Positions 13,181 to 25,600 of a stretch of DNA of 64,000 nucleotides are shown piece by piece. This DNA is from Plecoglossus altivelis (Eukaryota > Chordata > Actinopteri > Osmeriformes > Plecoglossidae). The notes beneath the pieces are model-generated. The model did not search any database. It was not told the origin of the DNA and was given only the letters and a program-made list of their open reading frames with translations. The stretch spans positions 11,491,687 through 11,555,686 of the forward strand of contig BROE01000024.1 in assembly GCA_036571765.1 (NCBI GenBank), read 5' to 3'. Position 1 is the stretch's first letter; the number at the start of each line of letters is the position of its first letter. The position numbers and the translations under genes were made by a program.

Positions 13181-13246
<66 letters not shown>
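12745..13246. repeat. Long CT tract grading into (CA)n
   Basis: About 450 bp of (CT)n with TTTCTTTTGCT interruptions, then about 15 CA units at 13214-13246. It directly precedes an assembly gap. Confidence 0.97.
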
Positions 13247-13248
<2 letters not shown>

Positions 13249-13274
13249 AACCCGATGATTATATGATATTCAGT

Positions 13275-13845
13275 NNNNNNNNNNNNNNNNNNNNNNNNNN
13301 NNNNNNNNNNNNNNNNNNNNNNNNNNNNNNNNNNNNNNNNNNNNNNNNNNNNNNNNNNNNNNNNNNNNNNNNNNNNNNNNNNNNNNNNNNNNNNNNNNNN
13401 NNNNNNNNNNNNNNNNNNNNNNNNNNNNNNNNNNNNNNNNNNNNNNNNNNNNNNNNNNNNNNNNNNNNNNNNNNNNNNNNNNNNNNNNNNNNNNNNNNNN
13501 NNNNNNNNNNNNNNNNNNNNNNNNNNNNNNNNNNNNNNNNNNNNNNNNNNNNNNNNNNNNNNNNNNNNNNNNNNNNNNNNNNNNNNNNNNNNNNNNNNNN
13601 NNNNNNNNNNNNNNNNNNNNNNNNNNNNNNNNNNNNNNNNNNNNNNNNNNNNNNNNNNNNNNNNNNNNNNNNNNNNNNNNNNNNNNNNNNNNNNNNNNNN
13701 NNNNNNNNNNNNNNNNNNNNNNNNNNNNNNNNNNNNNNNNNNNNNNNNNNNNNNNNNNNNNNNNNNNNNNNNNNNNNNNNNNNNNNNNNNNNNNNNNNNN
13801 NNNNNNNNNNNNNNNNNNNNNNNNNNNNNNNNNNNNNNNNNNNNN
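13275..13845. other. Assembly gap (571 N)
   Basis: Unknown bases between the CT/CA tract and a C-rich run. The repeat on the left edge is the likely cause of the gap. Confidence 1.
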
Positions 13846-15350
13846 CCCCCCCCCAGCTGCGAGCACTCTGGGACGCCAGTACCCATCTCTGTCACTGCCG
13901 TGTCAGCTGCTCCCAAGGTCATCAGGTCACCCAAACATCTGGCCTCTCCTCCCAGTCCTCAGAGGTCAACAGAACCACATGGTGGTCCAGAGCGCGAGCC
14001 AGGGGGGGCTCGGCTACCCACTACCCGGGCCTCTCTGATGACGGCGGGGGTGATCTGATGGAGATGTCTGATCCATGGTTGTACCTGAGCTTCCTTGAAA
14101 GAAGAACTCCAATAGTGAACAAATACACTTGAACCGTATTATATTTTAAAGATTTTTTTTTAAAGAACCATCCATTTTTTTCTGCTTTTTCTTATTTTGA
14201 AGAACATGGATACAAAAGGATTCAGGTTAGCGAGCACCAATAACTAGAAACAAATGGAGCTTCTTTTTTCTCTGGTCCAGTAAATCCTGACTGTTACACT
14301 GTACTAGTATCATCAACCACACAACGTTGGATTTGATCCGTCTAAATGAACCCAATAAACGCTCAAAGATTGTCTTCGTTATTTTCCTTCTGCTAGGAAG
14401 TTGGTAGCAGACAGACACAAGTCCTTTTGCGTGTTTTCACTGCAGTCAGAGCAGAAATCCCAGTTTTACTGTCAGGGTCTCTTAGGGGTCAGGGCAGAAA
14501 TTATTAAACACTGGGTTGGTGACCAGGGAAGCTTCCAGTAGAAGCCAACAGATGTTGCAATCATAAAGAAATACACAATCTTTAAATAAAATATGAAGAG
14601 GTTGAAGCCGGATGAACGTAGGATGAAGGCAAGCCAGAAACAACTCAGTCATCCTCCACTTGGCCAATCGCCAGAGTTTACCTGAGGTTCTGACTCGGGT
14701 TTTACGCTGCGATTGGACCGAACAGGTCCAATAGGTTTGGATGCTAGGAGTCAGGTGAATGATCACACATTGTTTGTTTCTGGTGGGAGAACTGAGAAGC
14801 CCATACATGGTCTTTCCAAAAAAAAAATACAAAAAGGAAAAAAAACAACAACGATGCAGCCAGACAGCTGTTCTTAACATACTGCACATGCATCATTCAG
14901 TGTGTAAGGGTCTCAGGACACCGCGTGTTATGTCAAAGTGTTTTAAAGCATTTACGCCACTCCGACTCAGCTATTAAAATCTGTAAAAAAGCAAGAAAGT
15001 TGACAGAATCTCCTCAGAAACATGGATTTAGCAGAAAGTGTTTTGTTTTCCTGTCGTCAGTATGCCGGTCCTCCCAGCCAATCAGGTTGAAGTATTTCTA
15101 ACCATCTCAAGGCCGAAGGATTCCGCACTGGGAGCATTGAAAAGATTAAAACAGGGAAAAGATCAATCTCCCATTTATTGTGCCATAATTCAGTCATCAT
15201 TCATTCATTTGAACAAAAGGTAATGTTTTCCAATATTAAGTAAACAAAACTATAGTACTATAGCACCACTGTCACTGATGCCAGGGAAATGAATATCTGT
15301 ATATAGAAATAAATATCGAAATAAATATCTGTTTCATATATGTTCTATGT

Positions 15351-15426
15351 TTGCACTTCCCTGCCACAGTAAATTCTGTGCTTGTATATCTTGCATGGCG
15401 AATAAAACCGATTCCAATTCTGATCT
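15351..15426 (+). mobile_element. LINE 3' tail fragment
   Basis: The stretch from GCACTTCCCTGCC through TGCATGGCGAATAAAACC and the ATTCCAATTCTGAT tail resembles the 3' ends of fish non-LTR retrotransposons, which end in a polyadenylation-like AATAAA followed by short GATTCTG-type repeats. No reverse transcriptase remains, as is usual for a 5'-truncated copy. The family is assigned from memory of the tail pattern only. Confidence 0.4.
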
Positions 15427-15800
15427 GTCAAACTTAACTCCCCACAAGTACGGTCAAATCGAACTATTAAAGCATCGCTGCATCCCTGTCCAACTTTAAA
15501 AGGCATTCCTTCAAAGGCCCTCTGGGTCCAACCGCAGCCCCCCTCCCCTGCCTCCCCCCCCCCAGGCCCTCACTGATAGCCCCTCCTCCCTGGTCTGGAC
15601 CAGCCTGCCCCCAGCCCTGACATAGAGCAGCAGGATTCTCCAAGGATGGCCCTCTGCCAGGGAGGATGTCAGGCCTGCCGCCCATCCAGCACCATGGCAG
15701 AGCGGGGAGGAGGAGGGCCAGCGGGCTGACGTAAGTATTGACACACTCCCTGAAACACAATCGCCATGCCAGGGCTCTGGCTTGTGGGACCCTGCGATGG

Positions 15801-15860
15801 TAGGGGAGGAAGGGAAGGAAGGAAGGGGGGAAGGAAGGGAGGAAGGGAAGGAGGAGGAGA
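15801..15860. repeat. GGAA microsatellite
   Basis: Repeated GGAAGGAAGG units. GGAA repeats are potential ETS-factor binding arrays. Confidence 0.9.
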
Positions 15861-16276
15861 AGATTGTGAATCCTTGGCAGAGGGTTGAGGAGACGCCATT
15901 AAAAAGGCAAATGTGATTAATTTTTAGTGAGAACGCTGAAGTCTTGGCGATTGTCAGCGAGGTCGGGCTAAAGGGATCTGACACAGAAATGACTCTTCCT
16001 CCTGCTCCTAATGTGACTCGTCACTTGGAGGAAATATCTGGGAGATGGGGAGAGTGACAAAAACACTCTCGTCTAATAGACTAACTGTTTATCTGTCTGC
16101 GGTTCCTTGGGTGACACAGATCCAGCTCTGGGAGACTAAGTGATCTGTTTCTACAGCCCAGAGACACATTTAGTGAAAGACTGAAAGACTGTGTGTAGCC
16201 CATAGAGTATTTAGTAGCAGGTCATTCTTATCAGACTCACTGAATTTCGTATGTAATGTGACCCAAAGCTAAATAT

Positions 16277-16545
16277 TTGTGTGTGGGTGTGTATTTGTGT
16301 GGGTGTGTATTTGTGTGGATGTGTATTTGTGTGGATGTGGATGTTTATTTGTGTGTGTATTTGTGTATTTGTATTTGTATGTGTGTGTATTTGTGTGTGT
16401 GTGTGTGTGTATTTGTATGTGTATGTATTAGTGTGTGTATTTTTATGTGTGTGTTTATGTGTGTGTATTTGTGTGTGTGTGTATGCATTTGTGTGTGTGT
16501 GTGTATGTATTTGTGTGTGTGTTTTTATGTGTGTGTATGTGTCTA
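16277..16545. repeat. GTGTGTATTT minisatellite
   Basis: About 270 bp of 10-12-base units mixing GTGTGT and ATTT/GGAT. Confidence 0.95.
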
Positions 16546-19305
16546 TCAGAGTCCATGTGTGTCTGAGTGTTGTTCTGTGTCGGATTCTGTCTGGACCTGT
16601 ATGAACTAAGGAAGACTCCCTGGGGAGTGACATTTTCAAGGCGAGACGAAAGCGAATGTCACACTGTAACACGACCCCCTTGCAAACAAGGCAACACTGC
16701 ATTAGTTCCCGACCGCTCCGGCATGTTTTAAAGACCACTGCTTGCAACAGTAAACAGCAGATAAAAGGTTATGTCCTGAACCATTTCATAAGATGTAGGA
16801 CAAGCCAAACATTTTCCAGAAAGGACATGCAATATCTAAAGCAATTTACCTGAACTCTAGTAAAATGCTGCCAGACAGCTGGTATTAACGTAGACAGTAC
16901 CCTATCAGACCCCCCCCCACCTCCAGCTGTGCTTTCCCCTTGTAAATGTTTCCTTGAGAGCAGAATATGTAATGACATCTTCATTGTAAATCACCAAAGG
17001 TCAACATTTTTTAATCCACCCCTCTTGCCTGGTAATCTTGGATCAGTCCTTGACTGATATCTGCATTCCAGGACTTAACTATTACAGTGCCGTGGGGGGA
17101 ACACTCTTTAGATTTCACACGGTGTAGCTCTGTAATGTTTCCCATTACCACAACCACCTTGAGATAGATGGGACTTTCTCCCTGTTTGCCATAAGCTTTT
17201 ACGTCAAATGACATGTGCTTAGTATCTGACCGCTGGTTATATTGTTTCCGTAGAAATAAAACAATCACTCCTCTCCTGGTCATTGCACTTGGCGGCAGTG
17301 CCGGTACCGGGCCGGTGTGTGTACGTGGGGTGTGTTTATGGTGTCCGCAGGGAGGACAGAGGGTGGACTGTGACTGGCCGTCTCTGCTGGGTCAATTCCT
17401 GGCCCCCCCTGCGCGTGCGATGCAGCCTGTGATCCCGCGATCCTTGATTAGATCCAAGCCTGTAAATATTCTGCGATTAATCAAAGGGGCTTGTTCTGTG
17501 TACAGCCCTCCCCTCTCTCCCTTCCTCCCCCACCTCCTCCCCCACCTCCCTCCCCCACCTCCCCCCCTCCCCCCGTGTCACCTTCACAGCTGGGAGGGCC
17601 GGAGGGACGCCTTGTTTAACCGTCTCAACCCACGGCGTCTCACACTGTGACCTTATTTCATTTACAAAACGGGTACCGGTGTGCTCCGGACATGGGTGGT
17701 TAGTTGTATCCACGCTAAACCTCGGAAATGGACGTAGTTTCAATCCCTAGTTTATTTACCGGTGTCTATCGAGGCTGTTGAAATAGTGGAGCCTCCTGCA
17801 AGGGCTTTCCTTCCAGGGCACAGAAGTGATGCGTTTAAACTGTTGAGGAGACTTTGTGCTTGCGGAGTAACACTTGTTAGTCTTGTTTTGGTCAATCGCT
17901 GAAACTATTTGACTGTATTTATCATGCGTTTTACGAGTGAACGTGAGAGACATTCTGTAAAAACAAATCTCGGGCACATTACATGCTTGACTATGTTCAA
18001 CATGAACCTCTATTCTATTATGGGTAATTACTGCTAATTAATAGACTGAACTAATTACTGTAACCGGTAGAGCTCCATTTAAAGCTGAACGTGTACTGTG
18101 TTTAAATAGAGCTTGTCCAACTGTAACTGAATCATCACTAATTAATCAGCCGGCTTCTCAACAGGCACCAGAACATTGTCTTGAAGAGGCTTCTTAGTGG
18201 CGGTTCTGTCTGTCACTAACCCCTTTAGGCGGATTCCTATATCTCTTCTCATCTTGTCCTCATCCCCTCCTGCCTCTTCTGTCCATGGCAGAGGCCTTGT
18301 CACTCCTGCGGGCTCTTGTCTTTGCAGTAACTCGCCGTTTCCAAACCAGTTCATTTGGAAAATGCAGTCGGGTGCCCCTGGATTGTCAGTGCAGAGCGGT
18401 GTCCTGGATGTGATGTCAGTGATGCGTCCCTTCTTCTCTCCCGCCCCCCCCCGCCCCCCGTCCTCTTCCTCCGCACAACGCCCCTGTGATTGTCATCCGA
18501 AGATGGTGCAGAGGACATGCATGTCATCTTAATAAACACGTTAAACCCGCCCGTATCCCTCCGCCTCAGAACAAAGGCCCGACCTGTCTGGGAATGCGGA
18601 TCTCTAATTGCTTCTGTGCGGTGGGGCTGCAGAAACTGCCAACCTGCCACGTCACCTCAGCCCAATCCCAACGCACGTCATCGTGAGCGGGTCCGAGAAA
18701 TCACCCTAACAAGCGGACGATTGCGTAAAAGCTATCCTGGAGATTGCTCTGGCGACGTTGAAACGTTCAAGGAGACTTAGGGTTGGTTGTCGGATGCCTG
18801 AACGCGCTGGAAGGAAGAAAAGTAAATAAATACTGCAGCTGGGATTGAGTCCAAAAAGTCTAGGCTTGCTAATTTTCCCTCCGCCAGCTTCGGCCCTGAG
18901 AACAGAGAAGGGTGGGACGTGCTTGTTGAGTGCTGGGTAGAAGGGGCGTGAGTGGGCATGACAGGATCTGTGAAATATCCTCCACTCTGCCTTTTTCATT
19001 ATAGAGAGCACGGACCGAAAATGCAAATCTCGCTCCCTCATTCTGGAGAGGTCATTACAAATATGACACTTCAGACGACCAACTTCTGATCACGGACACA
19101 ACATTCCATTATCTCTGCTTGGCTGTTTGGGTTTCCACTTCCAGCATTTGGCAGGATTCCTGCCAGTTATTTCAGGGCAGCTTTTTCGACGTTTTGCACA
19201 TCTGCATCGACGTTTCCTTGGTGCAAAAAACTCGGTTCACTTTCATCCAAAAAAAGGCCAGGTCCTCCTCGATTGGAAAATGCAGGTATTTGCAGGGCTT
19301 ATTAA

Positions 19306-19338
19306 ACCTTGTATGAAACCTTGTATGAAACCTTGTAT
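19306..19338. repeat. 12-bp CCTTGTATGAAA repeat, about 3 copies
   Basis: Three consecutive copies, the last incomplete. Confidence 0.9.
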
Positions 19339-19360
19339 CCACTGTAGAGCTGGTTCCTTC

Positions 19361-19390
19361 AGGTCTACTGTCACCGGGGACAGTAGACCT
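19361..19390. repeat. Perfect inverted repeat, 12-bp arms, 6-base loop
   Basis: AGGTCTACTGTC (19361-19372), loop ACCGGG, GACAGTAGACCT (19379-19390). It would form a strong stem-loop on either strand. No known RNA family recognised. Confidence 0.9.
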
Positions 19391-22300
19391 GTCTGATGGT
19401 CTATGAGGGAGTGATGAATTGCCCTAATGGGGAGCCAGACCAGAGATCCTTGCTGAGGGTACATGAAGAGAGGGCTTCACTAGCATGGTTTTATAGCCAA
19501 TCAGTATAGTTATATCAGCTCGATTATGTCTCTCCTTTTTCTGCACCATAAGGCGGGTGGGGTGGTCGGTTCTCAGGCTCCGTTAAACAAACACCACCCT
19601 GCGCCGTGCCGGACGCAGGTGTCATCAGGACCGGTGAGGTGACGCTTCCAGACTCTGGGAGCAGATAACCCACTTGTCACTACCCACACCCAGTGTGAAT
19701 GAACACATGTGCCAGCCAAAACACGTCAATGCAAAACTGCAGTCGCCCGTCAACCCACTGAAACCTACCATGCTGTTAAGCGTTGTCACACACTAAGGAT
19801 GGACGAGGACAGGGATTCGGACGCGGTGCAAATGTAAATGTTTGGTTCGGCACAACATGTTCGACAGTGGTTTAATCAGCAGTGAGATCCACATCCATTA
19901 GAAGGCATTTCTCCTGACTATTTACCAGTCAGTTTCCAACACAACTCATTATTTGTGATAAATTAGCTGGTGATTACCGTGATAAACAGCGATTAGTGAA
20001 TGGATGGGGTGTACCTGTCAGGCTAGGCTCATCAGCTAATAACTAGCATTCAATGAATAAATAACGACCTCTCTCGTTTTGGCTTCCTCCATTACCTTCT
20101 GTTTAGTATTTGACTCTAGTGCCGCCTTTGGAGCAGATTGATTTATCCTCTCAAACGTCCCTCATTTTCAATCCGAGATGAAAACAGATCCAGATGTGTC
20201 CCAGCAGATGACAAAAATGGGGTCACAGGTGAGTTTTGAGAAGCTAAAGATGCAGGGTACATCTTAACATGAGCACATGAGGGTGGGAGAGGGACGAATG
20301 GAAGAGAATGCAAGGAAGAGAGAGAGGGAGAGAGAGAGGGAGGGAAGAGGGTGGAGAGAATCAGGGTTGACCAGTCATCCATTACCAACGTACCCCCAGT
20401 TACTCTCCAGAACCTCATAGTCACACCAGACAAAGGAAGGGTATATGACCTTCAGACATTAACCAGGGCTGTTAATTGACGAATAATAAAATGTTTTTAT
20501 TGTGCAAAAAAAAAAGCCTTTAGGATAATTGAATTTCACTCTAACCCTCTTACCCGTTTTGCTGAGGTTGTGAAACGTTAGCTAGTTAATGGCACTAATG
20601 AGAATGAGTACAGAGCGAGGGTTGATGTGGAGGAGGAGGGGGGGGGGGGGGGTTGATTGCTCCCACTAACCCCTCCACCTTAGTCCCTCCCTCCTTCCTT
20701 CCCTTCTCCCTGACTATACTCCCTCCAAACTTTACATTTAAACCACTCATTAGGCAGCAGAATACACCGCTGTAGCCTATTGGTCGTCATTAGTGTCCAC
20801 TGATCCTTGGCTGGTCTCATGTCCTAACATCTTTTAATTAGCACTCTGGAAATCTAATCAATGTAATAACTCGGATTAATCTCCCTCTTTTCGTTTTATC
20901 TTCCCTCGTTCTTTCATTCCGCCGAGTTTTTGGCCCTCGGCGCCACGTTGGCAGGCAGCGTTGGGAGCCTCTGGTCTAGCCAGGAGACGACATGACGAGA
21001 GCACGTGTTGAAATAGTCCTTGAAGAGCCCAGTGGATGCTGAGATGAGTTCCTGTTTAATCAGGAAGTGATTTCCACCTGGTAACAGTTTTGAGCCAGCG
21101 GGGCGGCCATTTTGGATCTAGACCAATGCGTGGTTTCAGGTGTCACTGAGATGGCTGTGATGAACCACACTGCTGCTCCCGCGATAGCTCATCTATATGT
21201 TCGGGTCTCCAGTTCAACACATGCTCACATAAAGTTGACTGTTTATTTACCAGCTGTCAGTACTTCATGACGTGTCTGCAGTAGCTATGTGAGTCGAGTA
21301 TAATAAACAGTAGCTGTGCTCGTCATACAGGACACGGTCTGTAGTTGCAGGGCAGACGTGACGGTGTTGCAGTGGAGTCGCAGACATAAGCACCAAGATG
21401 TGTTGGACAGCAGACTCGCTGGACCCTGGAGAGCTGGCACGCCTCTCACCACGTGATGATGAATGATTCAAGCAGCGCACACTCGCAAACACACTCTCAC
21501 GCACATGCAGACACACACTTGGCCCTCTCCCTGGTCAAGATGTGCAAGATTACTGTACGCCGTGACCAAACGCACACCTACCCACACGAGGCATTGTTGC
21601 CAAAGATGGCTTTGCAACACACACACACTCACGCACCCTTGTTGCAGCGCTTGAATATTCAGACCCAGGCACTGGAGAAAGGGGGAATGAGGTTGCGTTT
21701 ATTATCAGCTCCCTTGGTGTCCTCTAAATTGCCTTGTTTGCTCGGCACAAGCACACAAACAGATGCTGTCTCCTCTGCTCAGGGTAATCTTCTAGGTCTC
21801 AGGATGCTCGCTGAAGAGCCCTCCGTGCCACCCATCGTACGCACACACGCGGCACACATGCCTGCTCGTGCCCGCACACGTGCACACGCGCACGCTCTCG
21901 CAAGGTTGGACGAGAGACGAAACATGACATTTGTATGCACGCACACACGCGTGTTCACACACACAACATGGGCCCTAACAGCTCCAGCATGACAGCAAGG
22001 CACCCTGCACCCCATCACAGAGTCCCGCTCATCTCCTCAGCCCCTTGAAAGACACCATTTCGCTCTTATTAAAAAAGAATCTGCATTTGGGAGCAATGCA
22101 ATGCCATCAGTCGAAATTAATCTGCTTTGACTGAACCCTAATGTGACCGCAGTCATCGAGTAATTATTGTCTGGGTGGCTGCGGCAGCCTTAACCACTTT
22201 GGCCCATCTCCCCTCTCAGAAACTCCCCCCACCCCCCCACCCTTACGACCCCCAGACAGGGCTGGTTGAGACCAGAACAGTGCTTGGTGGGTGAGCAACC

Positions 22301-22503
22301 CTCCCCCTCCTCCCCCTCCTCCCCTTCCTCCCCCTCTCCCCGCTTAGAGGGGGACCGTTGCGAAGGGTGAGACGGGCGTGTCAGTTAGCGCTCGATCAGT
22401 GAGCCGCGTTTAGCCTGGCTGTATTATTGTGATTAACGTCCACCAAGCGGACGACTGTCCGATTGTCATCCCAGATTCCCCAGGAGCTCAGGAGGCAGGC
22501 TGG

Positions 22504-22695
22504 GGAGACAGAGGACCAATGAAGAGAGAGAACCAATGGAGGCAGAGGACCAATGGAGGCAGAGGACCAATGAAGAGAGAGAACCAATGGAGGCAGAGGA
22601 CCAATGGAGGCAGAGGACCAATGGATACAAAGGACCAATGGAGGCAGAGGACCAATGGAGGCAGATGACCAATGGAAGCAGAGGACCGATGGAAA
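22504..22695. repeat. 17-bp tandem repeat carrying a CCAAT box in each unit
   Basis: Eleven units of the GGACCAATGGAGGCAGA type. CCAAT starts at 22516, 22533, 22550, 22567, 22584, 22601, 22618, 22635, 22652 and 22669, with CCGAT at 22686. All ten match the NF-Y consensus RRCCAATSR. Confidence 0.97.
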
Positions 22696-25600
22696 CATTG
22701 TCTCGGCTGTGGCACCACTTGAATACCCACATGTTCTTATGCACTCACACACAAAGGGCACAGTGTTGGATAACACACACACATACACGCATTTGCAGTA
22801 CACGTTCGCTGTTTCAGATGTGTCAACCAAAGGATCTAATGTGTATAACAAGCGTTGTCTGGTCAACTGGGTTATGTGTCTGTTCCTGCCATGGATGTTT
22901 GACCCGCTGCCTCCATTTCTGGTTGGGAAACGTCCCTTGTTTCTGTTCTGATGCTTGTCAGTTTAGGTGCCTCGCGGCTCCATGTGATCCAGCCCCTCGT
23001 CTCCCTCTCTCCCCCACTCCCCCTCGTCTCTACCAGGCCCTCTTCATCTCACACCTCCTGACCAACAGAACCGATTTGACTCTGGCTGATTAGAGTAATG
23101 ACGGCAGTCCGCTCTTGCCCACTGTACGTCAAATCGGATAACGGTGGTGGCCAGTGTGGGAGGGGCGGAGCGGTGGAGGGCGTGGAAGGGTGGAGGTCGG
23201 GGAGCGGTGGTGGGGTGGAGAGCGTCTCCCATGAGATGGACCCTCTGTCTGGATGCTAAAGAGAGAGGAGCCTCCGACCACAGCCATGCTGATGCTGGTT
23301 CATGATGCCCACCACACCAATTAAGGCCCGACCCATATTACCAGAGCTGCTCCTCCACCGCTCCAGCACTGGCCTACCTCATGCTCAGATGCACAGAGTA
23401 CGGCAGGTTACAGGGGTCAAACAGTGTCAGGAGAGAGGGAGCTTTGAATGGCTGGTCTGGGGCCTGGTAGAGTCTGTATGAGTTCAGTTTTGGAAGATTA
23501 GCTTCACGGTGCTTTTCATTTTCTCATGTGTCGCTTCATGAGCTAGTCTGGGAAAGGGGGGAGGGGGGGGGGGGGGGGAGCCGATAAATTCTGGAGCCGA
23601 TATCCGCATGTCAAAGGAGCATCCGTGTGTTTGTGCATGCGTGTTAGTGGGCTTTAACGTGCGTTATCATTTGTTTATCTCCACATGTATCCGTCTGGCT
23701 GTGCATGTGCGTGAGGATCTGTGTGTGTGCTTCATTCGGGGGTGGGGGATGGGGGTGGGGGTGTGAGAGGGGGGGGGTTGGGGGGGGCGAGAGGGGGGGT
23801 AATTACTAAAGCCAGACCTCCTCTCTGCTCACGGCTCTGGTGGGTTCGCCGGTGGAGAAGAGTCAGTTTTGATTACAAGGTAAACGGCGTGGAGTCAGAC
23901 AGGGGGGTGGGGTGGGTGGGGGGGGGTTGGGGGGGCTACATGCTGATATGCATTCTATCAGGATGATTTATGCAAATTATGCACATTATTCCCGCGGGAA
24001 TCTCTTCTGAAACTGCCAGGATAAATTGCAGAAAATTAGCCATAAAATCCACTGTGCAGGGATGTGTGAGGTGAGGGCCGCAGAGAACTCAAGGACATCG
24101 AGCTGTCGTGGTTATGCTTGGCCTGGCCTGCCCCCCCCCCCTGCCCGCCCCCTGCCCCCCCTCCTGGCCTGGCATGGCATTCAAGGCTGTTAAAGACCCT
24201 GACACAGACCGATATGGTACACAGACACTGATGTTGCTAATCTCATTTCAGCAAGTGGAACTGGAAACGACGAAAGGTGTGTTTTTAGTCTGCGGACCGA
24301 GGTTCTGTGGGGGTTTTTTTTGTTGTTGTTTTTTTTACTTTGAAAGATTAATGTCAGACATGTTGATTGATCTAGTGAGATGTTGCGGAGTACAACATCC
24401 AGCAGGGACGACCTAGAGAGATCAAGAGAGGTTCTGGTTTGTTGATTGGCTGCAGAACGAGTTTTTGATTAAATGATGGCTTCTTTGTGGTGAACATAAT
24501 TATAATTTGAATGTTTCTGTATACAACAACAAAGACCTCTGTCGTGCTGACGAAAGATCGTAATCCTGGGATTAGATTATAATCAGAAGCATGCTGCACA
24601 ATCAGGTAATGGAGAGATATTTACACAAACATATAAACAAGTGACATTAGTCACAAATAGGACTGGATATTGCTCCTCTCCTATTGGCTCACTCCTCGAT
24701 CTGGCCTATCCATTGGTCTGGCCGGTTCGTGGTCACATGACCAGCTGTGGGCATGTGCGATGAGATGAGTGGCGGTGAGTGTGTCATCATCGTGTCTTTA
24801 TTTCCATGTGGAATCCTGAGTTAATGAAAATCAGAGACAGGAAATGACTCCTATCTAGGTTGAGCTTTAATGGGCCCAGAAAGATTGTCACCTGCATACT
24901 GATATACAAAACTGATAAGACGTATTCGCACACAAGCAAAAGAGAAATGTCCTTTTGAAAATTATATTATTTAGACTCATGTTAGAGACCTTACGACAAT
25001 AGACATTCTTTCATGTTTACGTTTTCTATGTCCAAAAAAATTGTTTAATTAAAATAATCTTAAGAATGATTTCCTTCCATGAACACAATTTAAATCACTT
25101 GAGCACATTAATAGAGACAGGAGAGAAGGCTTCTAAACCCTGTTTGTGAAGGATATTTTCAAGGACCACTTCCATGTTAACGTGACCCCTTATCTCCACC
25201 CCTCTGAGAACTGGGGCTGGAGAAGGATACAAATCAATGTAATTCACACACTCATGTGAGATGCTATTGTTATTTTAAACGTATAAATCTTGGGAGATAA
25301 AAAATTTGATTAATGGAATGGAGGAAAATTAGAATGCACATGAATAAAACACACATGATTCTGAATGTTTCCATGAGCATGGGGATTGGAAACAACACAA
25401 AATATAAAACAATCTAAAAAATGTAATAATCCAAAAAATGTAGTCTTGTCGTTGGGGTCTAGCTACAATCAAAGCTTGTTTTTCTTTCCTGAGCATTCAG
25501 AATACCAACACTCATCCCAACCTATGCCTCTGCCCTCTGGCCATGTGGACTGAACTACCAAACAACTCCTGATACTGGAGGTTAATCCCATTTCAAACAA

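Larger units (their letters stand above)
13846..16276. other. Noncoding block
   Basis: No gene recognised. It holds the LINE tail at 15351-15426, a (GGAA)n/(GGAAGG)n tract at 15801-15860 and an RE1-like sequence lacking one base at 15685-15705. Confidence 0.5.
16546..22503. other. Noncoding block with candidate enhancer motifs
   Basis: No gene seen. Notable content: a TCF/LEF motif (ATCAAAG, 17480-17486) joined to ATTAATCA; three 12-bp repeats at 19306-19338 followed by a perfect hairpin (19361-19390); homeodomain sites TTAATTAG (20834-20841) and GGATTA (20873-20878); a poly-G at 20638-20652; CA-rich patches at 21475-21640 and 21840-21970. Confidence 0.45.

Noticed and set aside
19361..19390. 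RE1-like reading of the hairpin (GGACAG near ACC)
   Set aside because: Only 4 of 7 bases of the CAGCACC half match; the hairpin itself explains the sequence.
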